Positions 12,777 through 25,579 of a DNA stretch of 64,000 nt are shown piece after piece. Every line of letters starts with the position of its first letter. Within the stretch, counting starts at the first letter, position 1. Under the pieces are notes generated by a model. That model ran no database searches, was not told where the DNA came from, and worked only from the letters and a program-made list of their open reading frames with translations. The position numbers and the translations under genes were made by a program. The DNA comes from Epiperipatus broadwayi (lineage: Eukaryota > Onychophora > Udeonychophora > Euonychophora > Peripatidae), in the NCBI GenBank assembly GCA_028023455.1, contig JAQFVV010006203.1:6232821-6296820 (forward strand), read 5' to 3'.

Positions 12777-14611
12777 TATTACTTGAGCAAAGAAAAGAGC
12801 AAGGGTACTTTTAATGCCTTTCCATACTCACAGACAACCACTAAAGACCTCAAATGCAAATGAATTAGAATTCTTTAAATATATCAGATTTAAGATGATG
12901 ATAGATGATGTGCAGTGAATATAAAATAAGGTGCAGCTTTTAAAATAATATTAATTAAAATATTCTTCTGAAGTACTAATATTGTTAATCTGATATTGCA
13001 TAATCTTTAGTCTGAAAGATATACTGATAATTATAAAAAAAAATAAACTTTTAACTAAGTATTTAATTAGGTATCTGCTATAATGCAATTATCTGTCTTT
13101 ATGATTCAATATGAGAATCATTTACTTTAACATAGCTTTTTTTTATTTTCAAAACAATATTAACTATATTTAATTAACTTAGAAAATACTTGTAAATTCC
13201 TGAATTAAAGACTCAATAACTTTTACATTTTAAGATTTTGTGAACTTGGAACTCAAGACAATAATATATTCTCATATAAAAGTAAAACAAACAAAACAAC
13301 ACTTTTGAAATAATAATAATTTGATTTATTAATAATGAGAAGAAATGTTTACAAATATAGTAGAATACAAACAATGCCAATACCGCACTAAGATTTAATA
13401 TAATTATTTGGACTCTTAACAGTTTTATTTAACTTACACTAATACACTTAATAACCTGCAATGATTATTCACTGTTACTTTCTTTTAATAATTATGTTTT
13501 TCTCAAAAAAAAAAAAAATCTTAAATTTTAATTATCATATGTACTTAATAAGCACATTACCATTTTTCTCTACTAGACTAATTTATATCATTATTGTGTC
13601 ATCTAATAATCAGAATGACACACAGAACTAGGTTTATATTGAAAACCCTAAGCTTAATTTTATACTCCTAAACTTAACAAACGTTAAGTTGGAATAAGCA
13701 TATTCAGCAATACTTTTGAAAAATAGCATCACTAATTTCACGGATATAAATAATATCATAGCTAGATATATGTTTAAATCAGATTAAGCTAATATTAAAA
13801 TTAAACTAAATTAAGTGTATGGGACAATCATTCATCAGAGATCAGTTATATTTTTTTTTTTAAATAACTTTAGTCCACATAAAATTATTCCCTCAATGTT
13901 TTAAAGATAATGGTGTAACAGACTTACAAATCCGGTGGTGAAATTCTGGATGAAAATATTAAATTAGTATGTGTGAATTGCCACTTATATCATATGCATA
14001 TATAACATACTTTAAAATAAATATAACTTATTGTTTGTTAGCTTGTGTGTGATAAAACTATCATATCAACACAATTCAAACATTGATATACCTATGAGCC
14101 TTAAATTAGCTACAACTACCTGAAGAAATACATTTCCTCAAACAAGCATATCTTGTCATCACAAATCTAAAACAAATGCAACATCACCTACTGTGGTGGA
14201 ATTAGCATTAAGTCATCATGAATGATAGGCAAAAAATATAAAAATACTAGGCTCCTCAGAGCTGGAAAAGAATGTGGTGTCTTTCAAAAAAAAATACCTA
14301 ACTTTGAGGCAGAAATGAAGATACCTGGAATTCATCTGCAGTGTATCTGGGAACAGGAAAGATGCACCAGAAAAGAACAATCTTCTCATGGGATTTCCAA
14401 TGCTTATAAATGTGATCATCATCACTGAAAAATACAATACAATAACCCTCTTTTTGGGGACAAGCACTATCAAATCATGGAAATAGAAAACAATAAGGAT
14501 GGAGGATTTTCTCGACTCCATAAAGCACATTCAAAAATTATGAACTAAGCCTAACTCTTGAGGCTAACAAATACTAACTAATAGCAAGATATATTCTTCA
14601 CCTTAATTAAT
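12777..14611. other. AT-rich DNA, one block of higher complexity
   Basis: This is mostly AT-rich filler. About 14160-14540 has higher complexity, with short frames on both strands (68 codons forward, 104 codons reverse) that overlap each other. I recognise no domain in either and do not call a gene. Confidence 0.5.
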
Positions 14612-14797
14612 TAATAACGTGAAAGCTAAACACCTTCGAACAGATATGCTTTAAAAATGCTTACGTGACAGCCAATCAGATGGAATAATGGCATCACATG
14701 GGATTCTAAATTCTAAAACATTATTCCATCTGATTGGCTGTCATGTAAGCATTTTTAAAGCGTATCTGTTTGAAGGTGTTTAGCTTTCACGTTATTA
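14612..14797. mobile_element. Palindromic MITE
   Basis: Two arms of about 77 bp form a near-perfect inverted repeat around a short loop of about 30 bp. The left arm begins taataacgtgaaagctaaac and the right arm ends with its reverse complement, finishing cacgttatta. Only a few mismatches are visible, for example 'cgaacag' against 'tgtttga' and one transition in 'acgtgacag'/'ctgtcatgt'. Such long, well-matched arms indicate a fairly young non-autonomous DNA element. It has no coding capacity. TA-flanked ends would fit a Tc1/mariner-like mobiliser, but the duplication is ambiguous in this AT-rich context. Confidence 0.85.
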
Positions 14798-16709
14798 TAA
14801 TATTATCTGTTTACGCTTAAATTTAATATATTTACATTTCTTAATTAATTAAATTATTCCTAAGAAGTTTAAAATGCAAAACGTATATCCAATGTTCGAA
14901 CCAACAAAGCAAACTATGTGTCAACTGACTACTGTAGAAAATACTTTAAAATTAAATGCATATAAAATTCTAGGCAAGGCACAATGCACACATAACAAAA
15001 TATTAAATGCTAAAATATAGTAACTAGTGGACTTTTAAATTGTAAATTAAATGCAAGAATATTTACTTCTCGATGAATATAAAATATTTGTAGTTATTAT
15101 TAATATAACATTCATAAAACAAATGAATGGATATTCTCTGATAAACTTCTTTAGTAAATTTAAAATAAAATTGAATAAAACATCCCATTTATATGGAAAT
15201 AAGACTATGATATTTAAATCTCTATAATAAAATTATTAAATAGAAACTAGCTAGTGTAATGCTTGATAAATAAACTAAATCTACTTATAAATGGCAAAAA
15301 ACATTTGCTCATTCAAATAAACCTATTTCGTTTTAAAATTATAACCCTACTTTACCTGTATATTTATGCAAAAGTGTTACAAAAAAAATTAATAAAGCAG
15401 ACCATAAAAAAATAATAATAATAATACATTAATCTAAGTTCATATTTCCGCTCCGTGACGATTTTTCCATTTCATAACGTGTAGACAATTTATCCAGGTT
15501 AAGATATCAATTTGAATTCGAAGTTTCAACTAATACATTTATATACATGGCAATCATTTCCAAACGAAAATGTTCAATAGTTCATTAATAATATTTTTTT
15601 AAACAATTTAAAAAAAAAAAAAATAAATAATAAGATTATTATTTTTTTTTGTTATTGTTTTTAAATACTAAATAAATGTGTATCAATTTAAATTATGAAC
15701 TTCATTTTCAAAATATTCAGATATTTATTAATGTAATTGTATTATTTATTATTCATAAACATCAACAATTACTGTAAAATAAATATAAAATTATTCAACT
15801 TTTCAACCTATGAATAATAGTATAAAAACATTAATATCTAAACATTTGAGTGCTTTGAAATTGAAGTCATAGTGTAAATTAGTATAAATATTTCATAAAC
15901 ATTCAGATCTTGAATTATCTTGTTTATTGTTCATAGATAAATAGTTTTATTGAATACATGTCTAAATCAAGCTTGCCCAACTTTTCTGAGGATTTATTAA
16001 TTAGTTGTATAGATAGGTTCAATCAGTGTATATATACATGCAAAGAAATTAATTTATATGATTAAAATCATGAGCCTTGATCAGAACAATAATATTTCCA
16101 AAATAATAGGTATGTTTTAAATTATTGCTAGTATTAATTAATAAGTTTTTGCATTCAGGCTGTTTCTAAACAATATCCAAATTAGTGCCCAGATAGTAGA
16201 TATAAACTTTTTCCCATAAACCAATCAAAAATACTAGTGATGATTAACTATAAATTCTTGAATCTGATTTAATAGAAGATTCAAGGAGAAAACAACTAGA
16301 GAAAGAAATAATTAAGAAGATAGAAACTAATTTCTCAAATAAACACTGTCCTCGGAAAATACTAAAGGCAGCTTATAACATACTACAAATTATCAAATCA
16401 TTAGTAAGTCTTCAAATTAATTAGGTAATATCTAATTTTTATTTTTTATAAATTTTAATTTAATAAACAATGTTTGTAAAAAAAAAATTTAATTTCCATG
16501 CTTAGCAGGAAACTAAATTTTACTAATAGAAATGCTATCAGATTTTGTATAAAATTATTTCCATACATAAAATCTTCTGTCTATAATCAACTTCTTATTT
16601 TTCATATATTTTTTAGTGAAAAGCTTATAGAAATTTACTTAAAATTAATGATCTACATATATATATCATGATTTTTTGTTACATATTAAGAGAACTAAGA
16701 ATTATTTAT
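14798..16709. other. AT-rich DNA with a small CpG-containing patch
   Basis: No gene is recognised. About 15447-15570 keeps several CpGs (cgctccgtgacg, aacgtg, ttcgaag, aaacgaa) in a background that is otherwise nearly CpG-free. Poly-A and poly-T runs lie near 15610-15650. Confidence 0.5.
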
Positions 16710-18560
16710 TCATGTATGTATATCACCATCATCATTTCCATACAATATCAGTCCATTGCGGTATGAAGTTCTTTCAAAATTTAATCTAGTTTCTTCAATC
16801 CATAACCTCTCTTCTCCACATCACACCACAAAATTTCCTTATTTCATCCATTCATCTCACATGTGATATCTTTTTAGGTGTTTTACATCTTCTTGGCATT
16901 CGCTTTAATTTCAATCTCCTAATTCTTTCTATGATATCAATTATACTTATTTGTTCTTTCCCCCAAGTATTTTATTTTTACTCCTCTTTAGCTATTCTCA
17001 ACATACATCTCTCTATATTTCATAGTATAGCCTGAAGTTCCTGCATTACTATTTTATTAAGTGTATAAGTCTTAGTTCTATATAAGTAAAAATTGGCAAA
17101 TAACATATATTAAAAACTTCTTTAAGTTATTTCTATTATAAGTATCCAAGTTTAATTCTATAATTAATTTCAACCATTTTATTTCCATCTGTATTAATTT
17201 CTATAATCAAGATATTTATAATTGTTGATTTTTTTTTAATTCATGATGGTCAGTCTTTACTTTTTTCTTCAGAGAATTTTTTTTTTCCAGAGAAAATACA
17301 TTGAACTTAATTAGTTTTTGTAATATTTATCTTTACTCCTACTTTTTTACTTTCATCTGATAACTCATTTCTGAAACTGTGATGCATTATTTACAAAAAA
17401 CAACCATATCACCTGCAAAATCTAGATGATTTAAATAATCTTGTTAAGAACTATTAGCAAACTCATTATATAACATTTGTAATACAAGCTTATTAAATTA
17501 AGTTGCATGATATATGACTTGATTTCCTTGCAATTATTGTTATTGCTCTTAAGGCTTTGATGATTTTATATTGCTAAAGCTATTAATATATGGTAAATCT
17601 GAACTTGCTTCAGTCCCATATGGCTATTTGAGTTAGATAGCTGGATTTGAAGACATTTGAAATGCTGGGCTTGACCTGGTATTTTATATCTAATGTTTGA
17701 ATATCCTAGCACCTCACTGACAAAAGCCAGAGCCAGAAACTGGTCTGAGGATAGAGATATTTTGAAAAGCTTGTTAAGAACTATTAGCACATTTATTATA
17801 TAACATTTGTATACAACTTATTAAATTAAGTCACATGATATATGACTTGATTTCCTTGCAATAATCTTCATGTATTTCTATTTTCTTAACCATTTAATCC
17901 ATAAAATACTTTATTGCAAAACTGCTATAGAAGTTTTAGAGATATGGAATCATCATAATCAATATTAATATTTTTAATTACACCATGTATATAATCACTA
18001 CTATTCCATTTTAATAAATATTTTCAAAATAGACATTATTCTGGGTCTATAATATAATTCTAATCCTTAATCACTGTGGGTTTTCTCTATATTTAGATAT
18101 AATCCACTGTATTAAATCCATTCATAAATTAAGTTTATTCTTTTGGTTATTTTGTATTCATAGTTCATTGCAGACAAGTTGCAATTATCTTGATAAAAAT
18201 TTTGTATAAAACTGATAAGTCTAGATTTGTCTGGAATTTTTAATACCTTCTTTACCTTTCTTTAAATTTCAATATTACTACTGCATTTTAACAATCATCT
18301 AGTATTTGCTTATTATTTAAATATTTGATATAAAAAAAATTTCTATAATTTTACTTGCTTCATTTAAGATATAAATAATAATTTCATTACTTCTCGAAGT
18401 TTTTCCCTTTTTCATAGATTTAATTGCCTGTCTTACCTCTTCATTTAAAATGCTTGTCAGTACAAAAGATATAGTAATTGTGATAGTTAATTTATATTTT
18501 ATTCATTATTATTAGATAATTTGTTGTAGAACTCTTTTACACATTTCATGATGTCATCCC
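16710..18560 (-). pseudogene. RTE-type LINE remnant (reverse transcriptase), split by an FB2 element
   Basis: Minus-strand fragments of an RTE-clade ORF can be read across this span. Near 17399-17430 the reverse complement gives HLDFAGDMVVF, the position of the FADD catalytic box, with the second-box Asp pair reduced to Gly-Asp. Near 16981-17013 it reads ERCMLRIAKEE, the block that follows the polymerase in RTE proteins and matches the same region of the copy at 27.9 kb. Further 3' on that strand (16735-16870) is a decayed tail. Frameshifts and stops are dense, so no protein is possible. The reading is interrupted at 17440-17862 by a foldback insertion with duplicated flanks. Confidence 0.65.
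17440..17862. mobile_element. FB2 foldback element flanked by 93-bp direct repeats
   Basis: Positions 17440-17534 and 17770-17862 are direct repeats of about 93 bp that differ at only a few positions. They start cttgttaagaactattagca and end gacttgatttccttgcaa. Between them lies about 235 bp related, in reverse complement, to the interior of the element at 48423-48781 (shared blocks around 'atggctattt', 'atagctggatttgaagacat'). The flanking sequence also resembles 25.28-25.39 kb. The 93-bp duplications are far longer than a normal target-site duplication, so they are part of the repeat itself or a local duplication. Confidence 0.65.
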
Positions 18561-19303
18561 CCTTGATATTTTCTTACACCAGACGTTTTATATAACCCAA
18601 AATTAAAATTTTAATTCTTTATATTATCATTTATCAACATAGTAGTGTTCCAAATTATACAGTTTATCTACTCAAATATTAGTTTAAAAAAACTTGAAAA
18701 TGTGTTTCACATTTCCATTTACCTCCATAATTATTTATTTTATTTATTATTGAATATTTATAGGTTAATACTAAATAATGATGGAAAATTTATAAACTTT
18801 CATTGGCATCTCTCAGAAAACTTGAGATTTTTGTTAGAAAGAATACCTTAATATTCTTTTATACAATATCCAAAAGTTGAACTAAGTGTTTTATAAATTC
18901 AAATTTATAAAATTTTTGGAATTGTTTTGAAATGAGAAATAGATTGGGTGTTGAGATATAATGTAGAATATTGTGCTATTACTGCATTCAACAATCTAAA
19001 AGATTTATTTTATCATAGTGATGTACTAGATTAGTTTGATATAGGATTAGTTTGCTACCAAATCTATTGTATGAAAGTAAGAACCTCCTATCTTTGTAAC
19101 GCAAAGTGTGGATATTTTTCATACAAGAACTGCTATGTAATGAAGATATTATGAAATTATATGATCAAATGACATACTTTTCAGCTTATTGGATCTAGTG
19201 ACTTTCAATCTGGTATTATAAGAGGACATCTTTTTTTGGATTGAGTGTAATATTTTTATGGAAGAGAGAGACCATTTGTATTGTAAAAACAATCTCTTAG
19301 ATA
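18561..19303. other. AT-rich DNA, nothing recognised
   Basis: There are short frames only (up to 68 codons at 18645-18851), without any recognisable motif. Confidence 0.5.
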
Positions 19304-19311
19304 CTCTAAAG
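19304..19311. repeat. Left target-site duplication of the 19.3-kb hAT element
   Basis: The sequence is ctctaaag, repeated exactly at 19845-19852. Confidence 0.9.
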
Positions 19312-19844
19312 CAGTGTTCTTCAACCCTTGGTCCACGGCCCGGCACTGGACCGCAGAACTTTTCTGCAGGTCCGCATGCTAGACAGGCAGTAAAAAGTTT
19401 GTAATAGTAAATAATAAGAGTTTAAACTTTTAATTAATATAGCCAATTGTTATTTATTTTTTCATCTCATTTTTACCCAATTAAAAAAAAAAGAAAACAG
19501 AACGAAAACAAAATCTAATCAATCATTCATAAATTAATTTGTTTTTCTAGTTATCATAGATGTTTATGGGGGAGGGAGGTAGAATTAAATTTTTTATTAC
19601 TTTTCTAAAAAAAATTTAAAAAAAAGTTTTTTATTATATAAACTTCATATATATATATATAAAACTTTATCTTATATATTTAACATTGTTGTTTTGATCA
19701 GTTATAACAATTATGCTTATCTTTAAGAAAATTTATCTATAGACTTCTGCTGGTCTGCGAAATCTTATCCTTATTTTTGCTGGTCCGCGGAACCTTATCC
19801 TTATTTTTACTGGTCCACAGGTGTGAAAAGGTTGAAGACCACTG
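19312..19844. mobile_element. Non-autonomous hAT element with 8-bp target duplications
   Basis: The left end cagtgttcttcaaccctt and right end aaaaggttgaagaccactg are imperfect inverted repeats of the hAT type. Exact 8-bp direct repeats, ctctaaag, flank it at 19304-19311 and 19845-19852. Subterminal 'tggtccacgg'/'ctggtccgcgg'-type motifs occur at both ends, with three tandem variants on the right side ('tgctggtc' at about 19748, 19780 and 19809). No transposase is present; the interior is AT-rich. The length is 533 bp. The retained CpGs in the ends suggest it is not very old. Confidence 0.92.
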
Positions 19845-19852
19845 CTCTAAAG
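19845..19852. repeat. Right target-site duplication of the 19.3-kb hAT element
   Basis: This is an exact match to 19304-19311. Confidence 0.9.
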
Positions 19853-20397
19853 AGGTACAATGTTTATTATTTTTATTCATAAAATAGGTTTGAAAATGCA
19901 ATAAAATTGAGAGTTTCAATTAGGAAAGATGTTAAAGTCTTTTTCAATAAATTAAAAATTAATATTGCAAAGTATCAAAATAAGGAGACTTTTATATATG
20001 TGTGTGTGTATTTCATGATTTTATATATTTTCTTTGGAATAGAAAGATCATATTTATTTATGAATAGCTATTAATGATGATAATAAATCATAATGTATTT
20101 GAGCAAGAAAAAATAAATTCAGGTCATTTTATTCAACAAAGAGAGGCTTTTGAAAACTTAGCAGATTTCAATAAGAGTGTGAACTAATACCACAAAGTTC
20201 TGACAGTAAATCTTGTTATAAAATCTCAGAAAAGACAATCTATATGTTAGATCTTTAAAAAGATCAACAGATAATGATATTGAAAACTCCTGACTGACTG
20301 TCAAAACAGAAATGTCAACAAAAAAAGTAATATATAAAACATTCTTAAGGCCAACAAATGACATCCATATGCATTTCATTCCTACATAAATTGCACA

Positions 20398-20650
20398 AAC
20401 ATCACATGATCACCATTCTTTATGCTTACACAATCTGTTATTCACAGATACAAAACTCTCGATTCAGTAGTGCCACTCAGTACAAGCCAGAATAATCAAT
20501 GGATGCAGGAAGATTTGTGCATGCCTATTCATAAAATTGTAGCTTGTTGGCTTTCATCAGTGAGGAGCTTTAGATCTGAGAGCACTACACCTAGATCTTA
20601 GGATCTAATACAACCCTTTAGCAGCCATCTTTTACTTTTTTAGTTAATTA
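20398..20650. repeat. FB1 foldback element, left half (copy B1)
   Basis: It starts with the box acatcacatgatcaccattc followed by 'tatgcttacacaatctgtta'. The FB1 left arm follows: 'aaaactctc', 'tgccactcagta', 'aataatcaatggatgcagga', then 'cagtgaggagcttt' and 'agatctgagagcac'. The right arm is replaced by AT-rich DNA before a second copy begins at 20808. Its first 46 bp are identical to the start of that second copy. Confidence 0.75.
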
Positions 20651-20807
20651 TAAACTTCGAGTCCAAAATGAAAACACAATAATGTTTTCAAGTTAAGCCA
20701 TTAACTTGTATAGTCATATATATATGAACTCAGTTCAACATCCATATTTTTTGGGTCTTTGGTTCTTTAATAAATGCAGTCACCTGCAGGATTGGTTAAA
20801 CTACCAG

Positions 20808-21255
20808 ACATCACATGATCACCATTCTTTATGCTTACACAATCTGTTATTCAGATAGACAAATCTCTCCATACAGTTTGCATGAGCCAGAGTCATCATC
20901 AATGGATGCAGGAAGATTTGTGCATAAAATCTCTATTTAGTGCATACTCATCCAATATACCCAGACTAGTGTCTAGCTTGTGGCTTTCATCATTTTGGAC
21001 TCATTAAAGCTTTATAGTTAGCTAAAAAAGTAATGGGTGGCTGCTGGAGGGTTGCATTAGATCCTAAGATCTAGATACAATGCTCTCAGATCCAAGGCTC
21101 CTCACTGATGAAAGCCACAAGCTATAATCTAGTCTGGGATATTGGCTAAGTAGGCATTAGATAGGGATTTATGCACAAATCTTTCTGCATCCATTGATTA
21201 CTCCGACTTGCACTGAATGGCACTACTGCAGGGAGAGTTTTGGCTATGTGAATAA
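20808..21255. repeat. FB1 foldback element, both arms (copy B2)
   Basis: The left arm (20808-21000) and right arm (about 21040-21250) are inverted relatives. 'gcatactcatccaatatacc' on the left answers 'ggatattggctaagtaggca' on the right, and 'caatggatgcaggaagattt' answers 'atctttctgcatccattg'. The right arm ends 'gagagttttggctatgtgaa'. There is no coding content. Confidence 0.78.
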
Positions 21256-21879
21256 CTTTCACAACTATGATCCTGAACTACAAATTGTATATTTGATTGT
21301 GTTTGATATATTCACAGGTATTTAAGAAAGTTTAACATTGGAATCACTATAGAATTCAGGTATTTAATGTCATTCATTGCTCCTGATACCATTACCTGTG
21401 TATTTTATTGTTTGAGTAAAATATTTAAATTTCTTTATTGAGAATAATAGTGGACTTATTAAATAAATTCTATAAAGAAAATCTTTTGTTCTGCCTTTCA
21501 TAAGTTTTTTAATATTATATAGTCCTTATGGAGCATCTTGTAAAATTTCACCTATGCGAAATACAAGAAGTTCTTCTTTGAAGTGTTTTATTTTTGTTTA
21601 GCTTTTATATTTATGAATCAAACTTTAGCAGTAATATTTTTATTATTTAATAAATTTAACAAATAAACTAGCACAGGTTTCTATGCTTAAAAAACCACAA
21701 ATTATGGTTAGAAGGACCATAGTAAGCTTAGAATGATAAATCAACTATACAGTGTTACACATATTATCATTGTTTTAAAAAGACTATAGACATATAGTAT
21801 ATACATATATATTGGATATACATATTGTAATTGAATGTACTTGCTGCATTCCATTTAAATTAAAGAAAGAAGGCTCCAA

Positions 21880-22235
21880 ACGTTCGTGCCAAATGTAATG
21901 GAATGTATCTTTATATGATCTCAAATGAAAACAAACATATGAACTTTTGCAACAATAATCATTAGTTAACCAGGTTCCTAACTTTGAGGCACCAAATGTA
22001 ATGGACAATTAAACAAATATATTATGCTGACCACATTGTGGCGTCCAAATGTAATGGAACATACTTTTACTCCATTATACCAATCATCAGTTAACTGGGA
22101 CCTACAGTTTGTGGTGCCAAATGTAATGGACAATATATCATATAAACATATTATACCTCAAATGTAATGGAACGTCAATATATGAGAAGAAAATAATGCT
22201 TCAAACATTGGATGATAAACGTAATGGAATATATA
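21880..22235. repeat. Six-copy array of a CCAAATGTAATGGA motif
   Basis: The motif occurs at 21889-21902, 21992-22005, 22045-22058, 22117-22130, 22158-22171 (first base t) and 22215-22228 (diverged, 'ataaacgtaatgga'), all on the same strand. The second and fourth copies are also preceded by related sequence ('agttaac' then 'ggttcctaactttgaggcac' against 'gggacctacagtttgtggtg'), giving a unit of about 125 bp. Spacing is otherwise irregular (about 103, 53, 72, 41 and 57 bp). It is not a simple satellite. It may be decayed tandem copies of one longer unit or a cluster of binding sites. Confidence 0.8.
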
Positions 22236-22239
22236 TAAT

Positions 22240-25200
22240 CTAAATGAATCCAATTGTTGAGAAAGCCTAATATAATAAATTGTATAATTTAAATGAAGAA
22301 AGATAAAATTATCCCAGTTATATTTAAATAAATTGTTTATATGCCCTTCCAACTAGCTATACATGAAATAAATCTAAAATCATACAGAGCAATGAGATCT
22401 ATCATTATAATTTATTTTCAAGATTGATATGACTAACTAATCAAATATATATCAAAAACAAAGGGAATTCTATTAAATCCAATATACACATCCAATAAGT
22501 AAATTTATGTATATCTAAACATATCAATGAATAATAATATGTATAAGTGACCTAAAGATTAAATAATAAGTGAAATACGAAGTTATCCTTTATTAAATTG
22601 TAAATTCAATTAATTTCATAATGACTCTGGCACTAAAAGAAAAATAAGAATAAAATATTAATACTTTTTCAAATAAATTACAAAAGGCATTACTTATAAA
22701 ACAAATAGTACATCCTTTATTTCTATATTAATTTTAGGTAGTATAAGTGTATTAAATAGTTTTTAAATACAAACCCAAATAATAAATATATGTATATACC
22801 CACAATAAGCATATACATATATTAAATAGACAAAAATAATATACATATATACTTGCAATAAGTATATATATTAAATAGATAAAGACATTTGTGCTTAACA
22901 AGTATGCATTAATATAAACACAAATCCATATTTATATTTTTCAAATATTCAAAAATAAATAAATATATATATATATACAGCAAATATATATAAATTATTG
23001 TTTTGGTCTGCATAAGAATTATCATATGAAGTTAAAAAAATTGAAAATAGATAAATTAATAATAAAAAATTTTTATAATAAAATTTTGCGAATATAAATT
23101 TCATTTATTAAAATATACATAACAACTCATATGCAACCCAAACCTATATGTCATTCTTTAAGATTTTAAATTACTTAAGTGTTATTTTTGACACCTGTTA
23201 AACGGTTATTGCTGTTATAAAACAAAACGCTTAAATTGAATCGAATGATATTTATAAAAACGTTTTATTTTTATAATGAAAAATAAAAGTGAAAAAAAAA
23301 ATATCGGTCTCAAAATATATTTATATATCATATATATATAAAATTATTTACTACCTTTCAAAGTTCATTTGTTTATTTTTCTTTCAAAAGTCAACTTATT
23401 CCATTGTTTTATTTCTTTATCCGTTTAATATTAGAATGCATTCTAGAGCCAAATTGAATTGAAGAAATGTCATGTTAGAAAAAATTATTAGTTTCCAAAT
23501 GCACATATATACTTCATTTTTCCTTTTTAAATTTCTCTCCTTGAAAAAAAAAATAATTGACATGTTGAATCCAATGTATTAATCACTTTTAGTTACCTCC
23601 AGATTATTATTAGATTGACCATTATAGATTCCAGATAGCTATATCAAATTTCGGCTTCAGACACGATGAAATTCATGTGTTGAAATTTGCTTAGTTTTTC
23701 TTTTTAAACTGCCTTGGAATAAATGAAAGAAAACGGTGCAGCCCCTTGGCTGTGATATATATATATTAGCCAGTCATGTTTATGTATTGATTACAGAAAT
23801 TTATCTTATTCCACTATTCTTAAGAATGGCAATTTCAAAGAAACAAAGTACAACAAATTTTTATCCTTTTGTTTGTTTAATCACTATCCTAATAATAATG
23901 GCTTCTTTTTTTGTTGTTGTTGCTGTTGTTCCACATGCTAGCAAATGCTGTTTTGAAAACCATTGTTACATATGTTTTATTTTAAACAATTAACATTCAA
24001 AAAAAAAAAATATTAACCATATAAAAAAAAATATTAAATCGAAAATTTATTTGACAGCTTTTAAAATATATGTATATATACATAAATAACATTACATTTT
24101 TTTAATAATCACCATAAATAAAATAATCTTTTTTATAATCAACAATTTATATGTCGTTATTTATAATAATTAGAACATATATGTATTACTATTAAACATC
24201 TCACCATTAAGAATAATAATAATAACAATAGTTAAATATTCACAACGATGTACCATCAACAAATAAATAAAATAATAACTCCAAACAATAACTATAACTA
24301 ATAACCATAAACAATAATAATACTTCATATATAAACATCAAATCAAAGAGATTTTTTTAATAACAACAAATGATTTTTAAAATATAGATAGACTTATCGA
24401 TATTTACAATATATAAGAAGAATAAAAATGAGATTATATCCATGTAAACAGAAGTAACTTTTAGCTTTTGATATTGCTAAGAAACTACCTATTATTACTA
24501 ATTGACAATCCCTGAGGCTAAATAAGCTTTTCATTAACCTGCAATAGCTCTTTTGTTGGAGATTTTTGTTGAAATAAAAGGAAATTTTCTTATCTCAAAC
24601 GCAAGTTCTTATATGCATTTAAACCCAAAAAACTATTTTTATACATGTTTATACATATGTATTGGGTTTGTGTGTGTGTATATATATGCATATCAATACA
24701 TTAAAATATGTCATCACATGATCAACTAATATTGAGAAGGAAATTGTTTCTTTAAACACTTGTAATTTATACCATTCTATTCATGTTTTTATATATGATG
24801 TTATATTACTAACAAACAACCTTCACACAAATGAACAACCTAAAAATTGTATTTACATATTTTTGTGGGGGGAAACCTTTGTTTTGGTAAATAAACCTAA
24901 AGGGAAATTAATTTCAATAATATTGTATATGTAAATAATTAAGATAATAAAAAGTGTATAATTCATGCAAATACATGCATATACATAGTTTGTGTTATTT
25001 ATTCATCCTATTTCATATTCTATTTTTAAAAATGATATTTATGTTATTGTTATGGCTTTGACTGAAAAAAGAATTTGCTTTTAATCTGAATGATTTGTTG
25101 ATATCTCTCTGAGATCATAAAGAAAGAACAAACCAAATACTTAATGTCCACTCCATACATTCTTGTCATTGCAATTGTAATCACTATGTGATTATTCATA

Positions 25201-25269
25201 GGTCAAACAAACATGGATGGGCTATTCACCATCATATATCAGTTAGTATGTTGATTTTACTTGCTTAGG
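22240..25269. other. AT-rich DNA with dense TA microsatellite-like stretches
   Basis: Runs of 'atatat' occur near 22960, 23330 and 24065. A CpG-retaining patch lies around 23200-23310 ('aacggtt', 'aaaacgct', 'aatcgaat', 'aaacgttt', 'tatcggtc'). An 85-codon hydrophobic frame at 23736-23993 has no family resemblance and ends in a poly-A stretch, so it is not called as a gene. Confidence 0.5.
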
Positions 25270-25279
25270 GACTACAAAT

Positions 25280-25395
25280 AAATAGTCAGATGTCACATGA
25301 TCTAATTTAAACAAGCTTGTATTACAAATGTTTTATAAAGAGCTCACAAAGCTTGTTAAGAACTTATTTGCGAGCTCTTTATAAAACAATTGCTT
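25280..25395. repeat. FB2 foldback fragment
   Basis: 'tgttttataaagagctc' at about 25331 and 'gagctctttataaaaca' at about 25372 form an inverted pair around a loop containing 'aagcttgttaagaactt'. The left flank 'gtcacatgatctaatttaaa' plus 'aagcttgtattacaaatg' is the reverse complement of the flank at 17440-17534. This places it in the FB2 family with the 17.4-kb and 48.4-kb elements. Confidence 0.7.
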
Positions 25396-25579
25396 AGAGA
25401 TGTTTAAAACCAAGAAATACCACAATCTTTTTTTTTAATAACTGAAATATCAGCTAAGTTTTTTAAAGAATAGGATGAATATGTGGGAATATTTAAAAAT
25501 ATATATTTACAATTATGACAGACAAAATTAAATTATGGTACTTATTCCCAGGAAGCTATAAAGCCATTAACGAATGCAG

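Noticed and set aside
14216-14530. Overlapping frames on both strands (104 codons minus, 68 codons plus)
   Set aside because: The block has higher complexity, but neither frame resembles a family and no splice-site pattern favours one strand.
23736-23993. 85-codon frame with a valine-rich hydrophobic stretch
   Set aside because: The valine run comes from a (ttg/gtt)n microsatellite. No other support.
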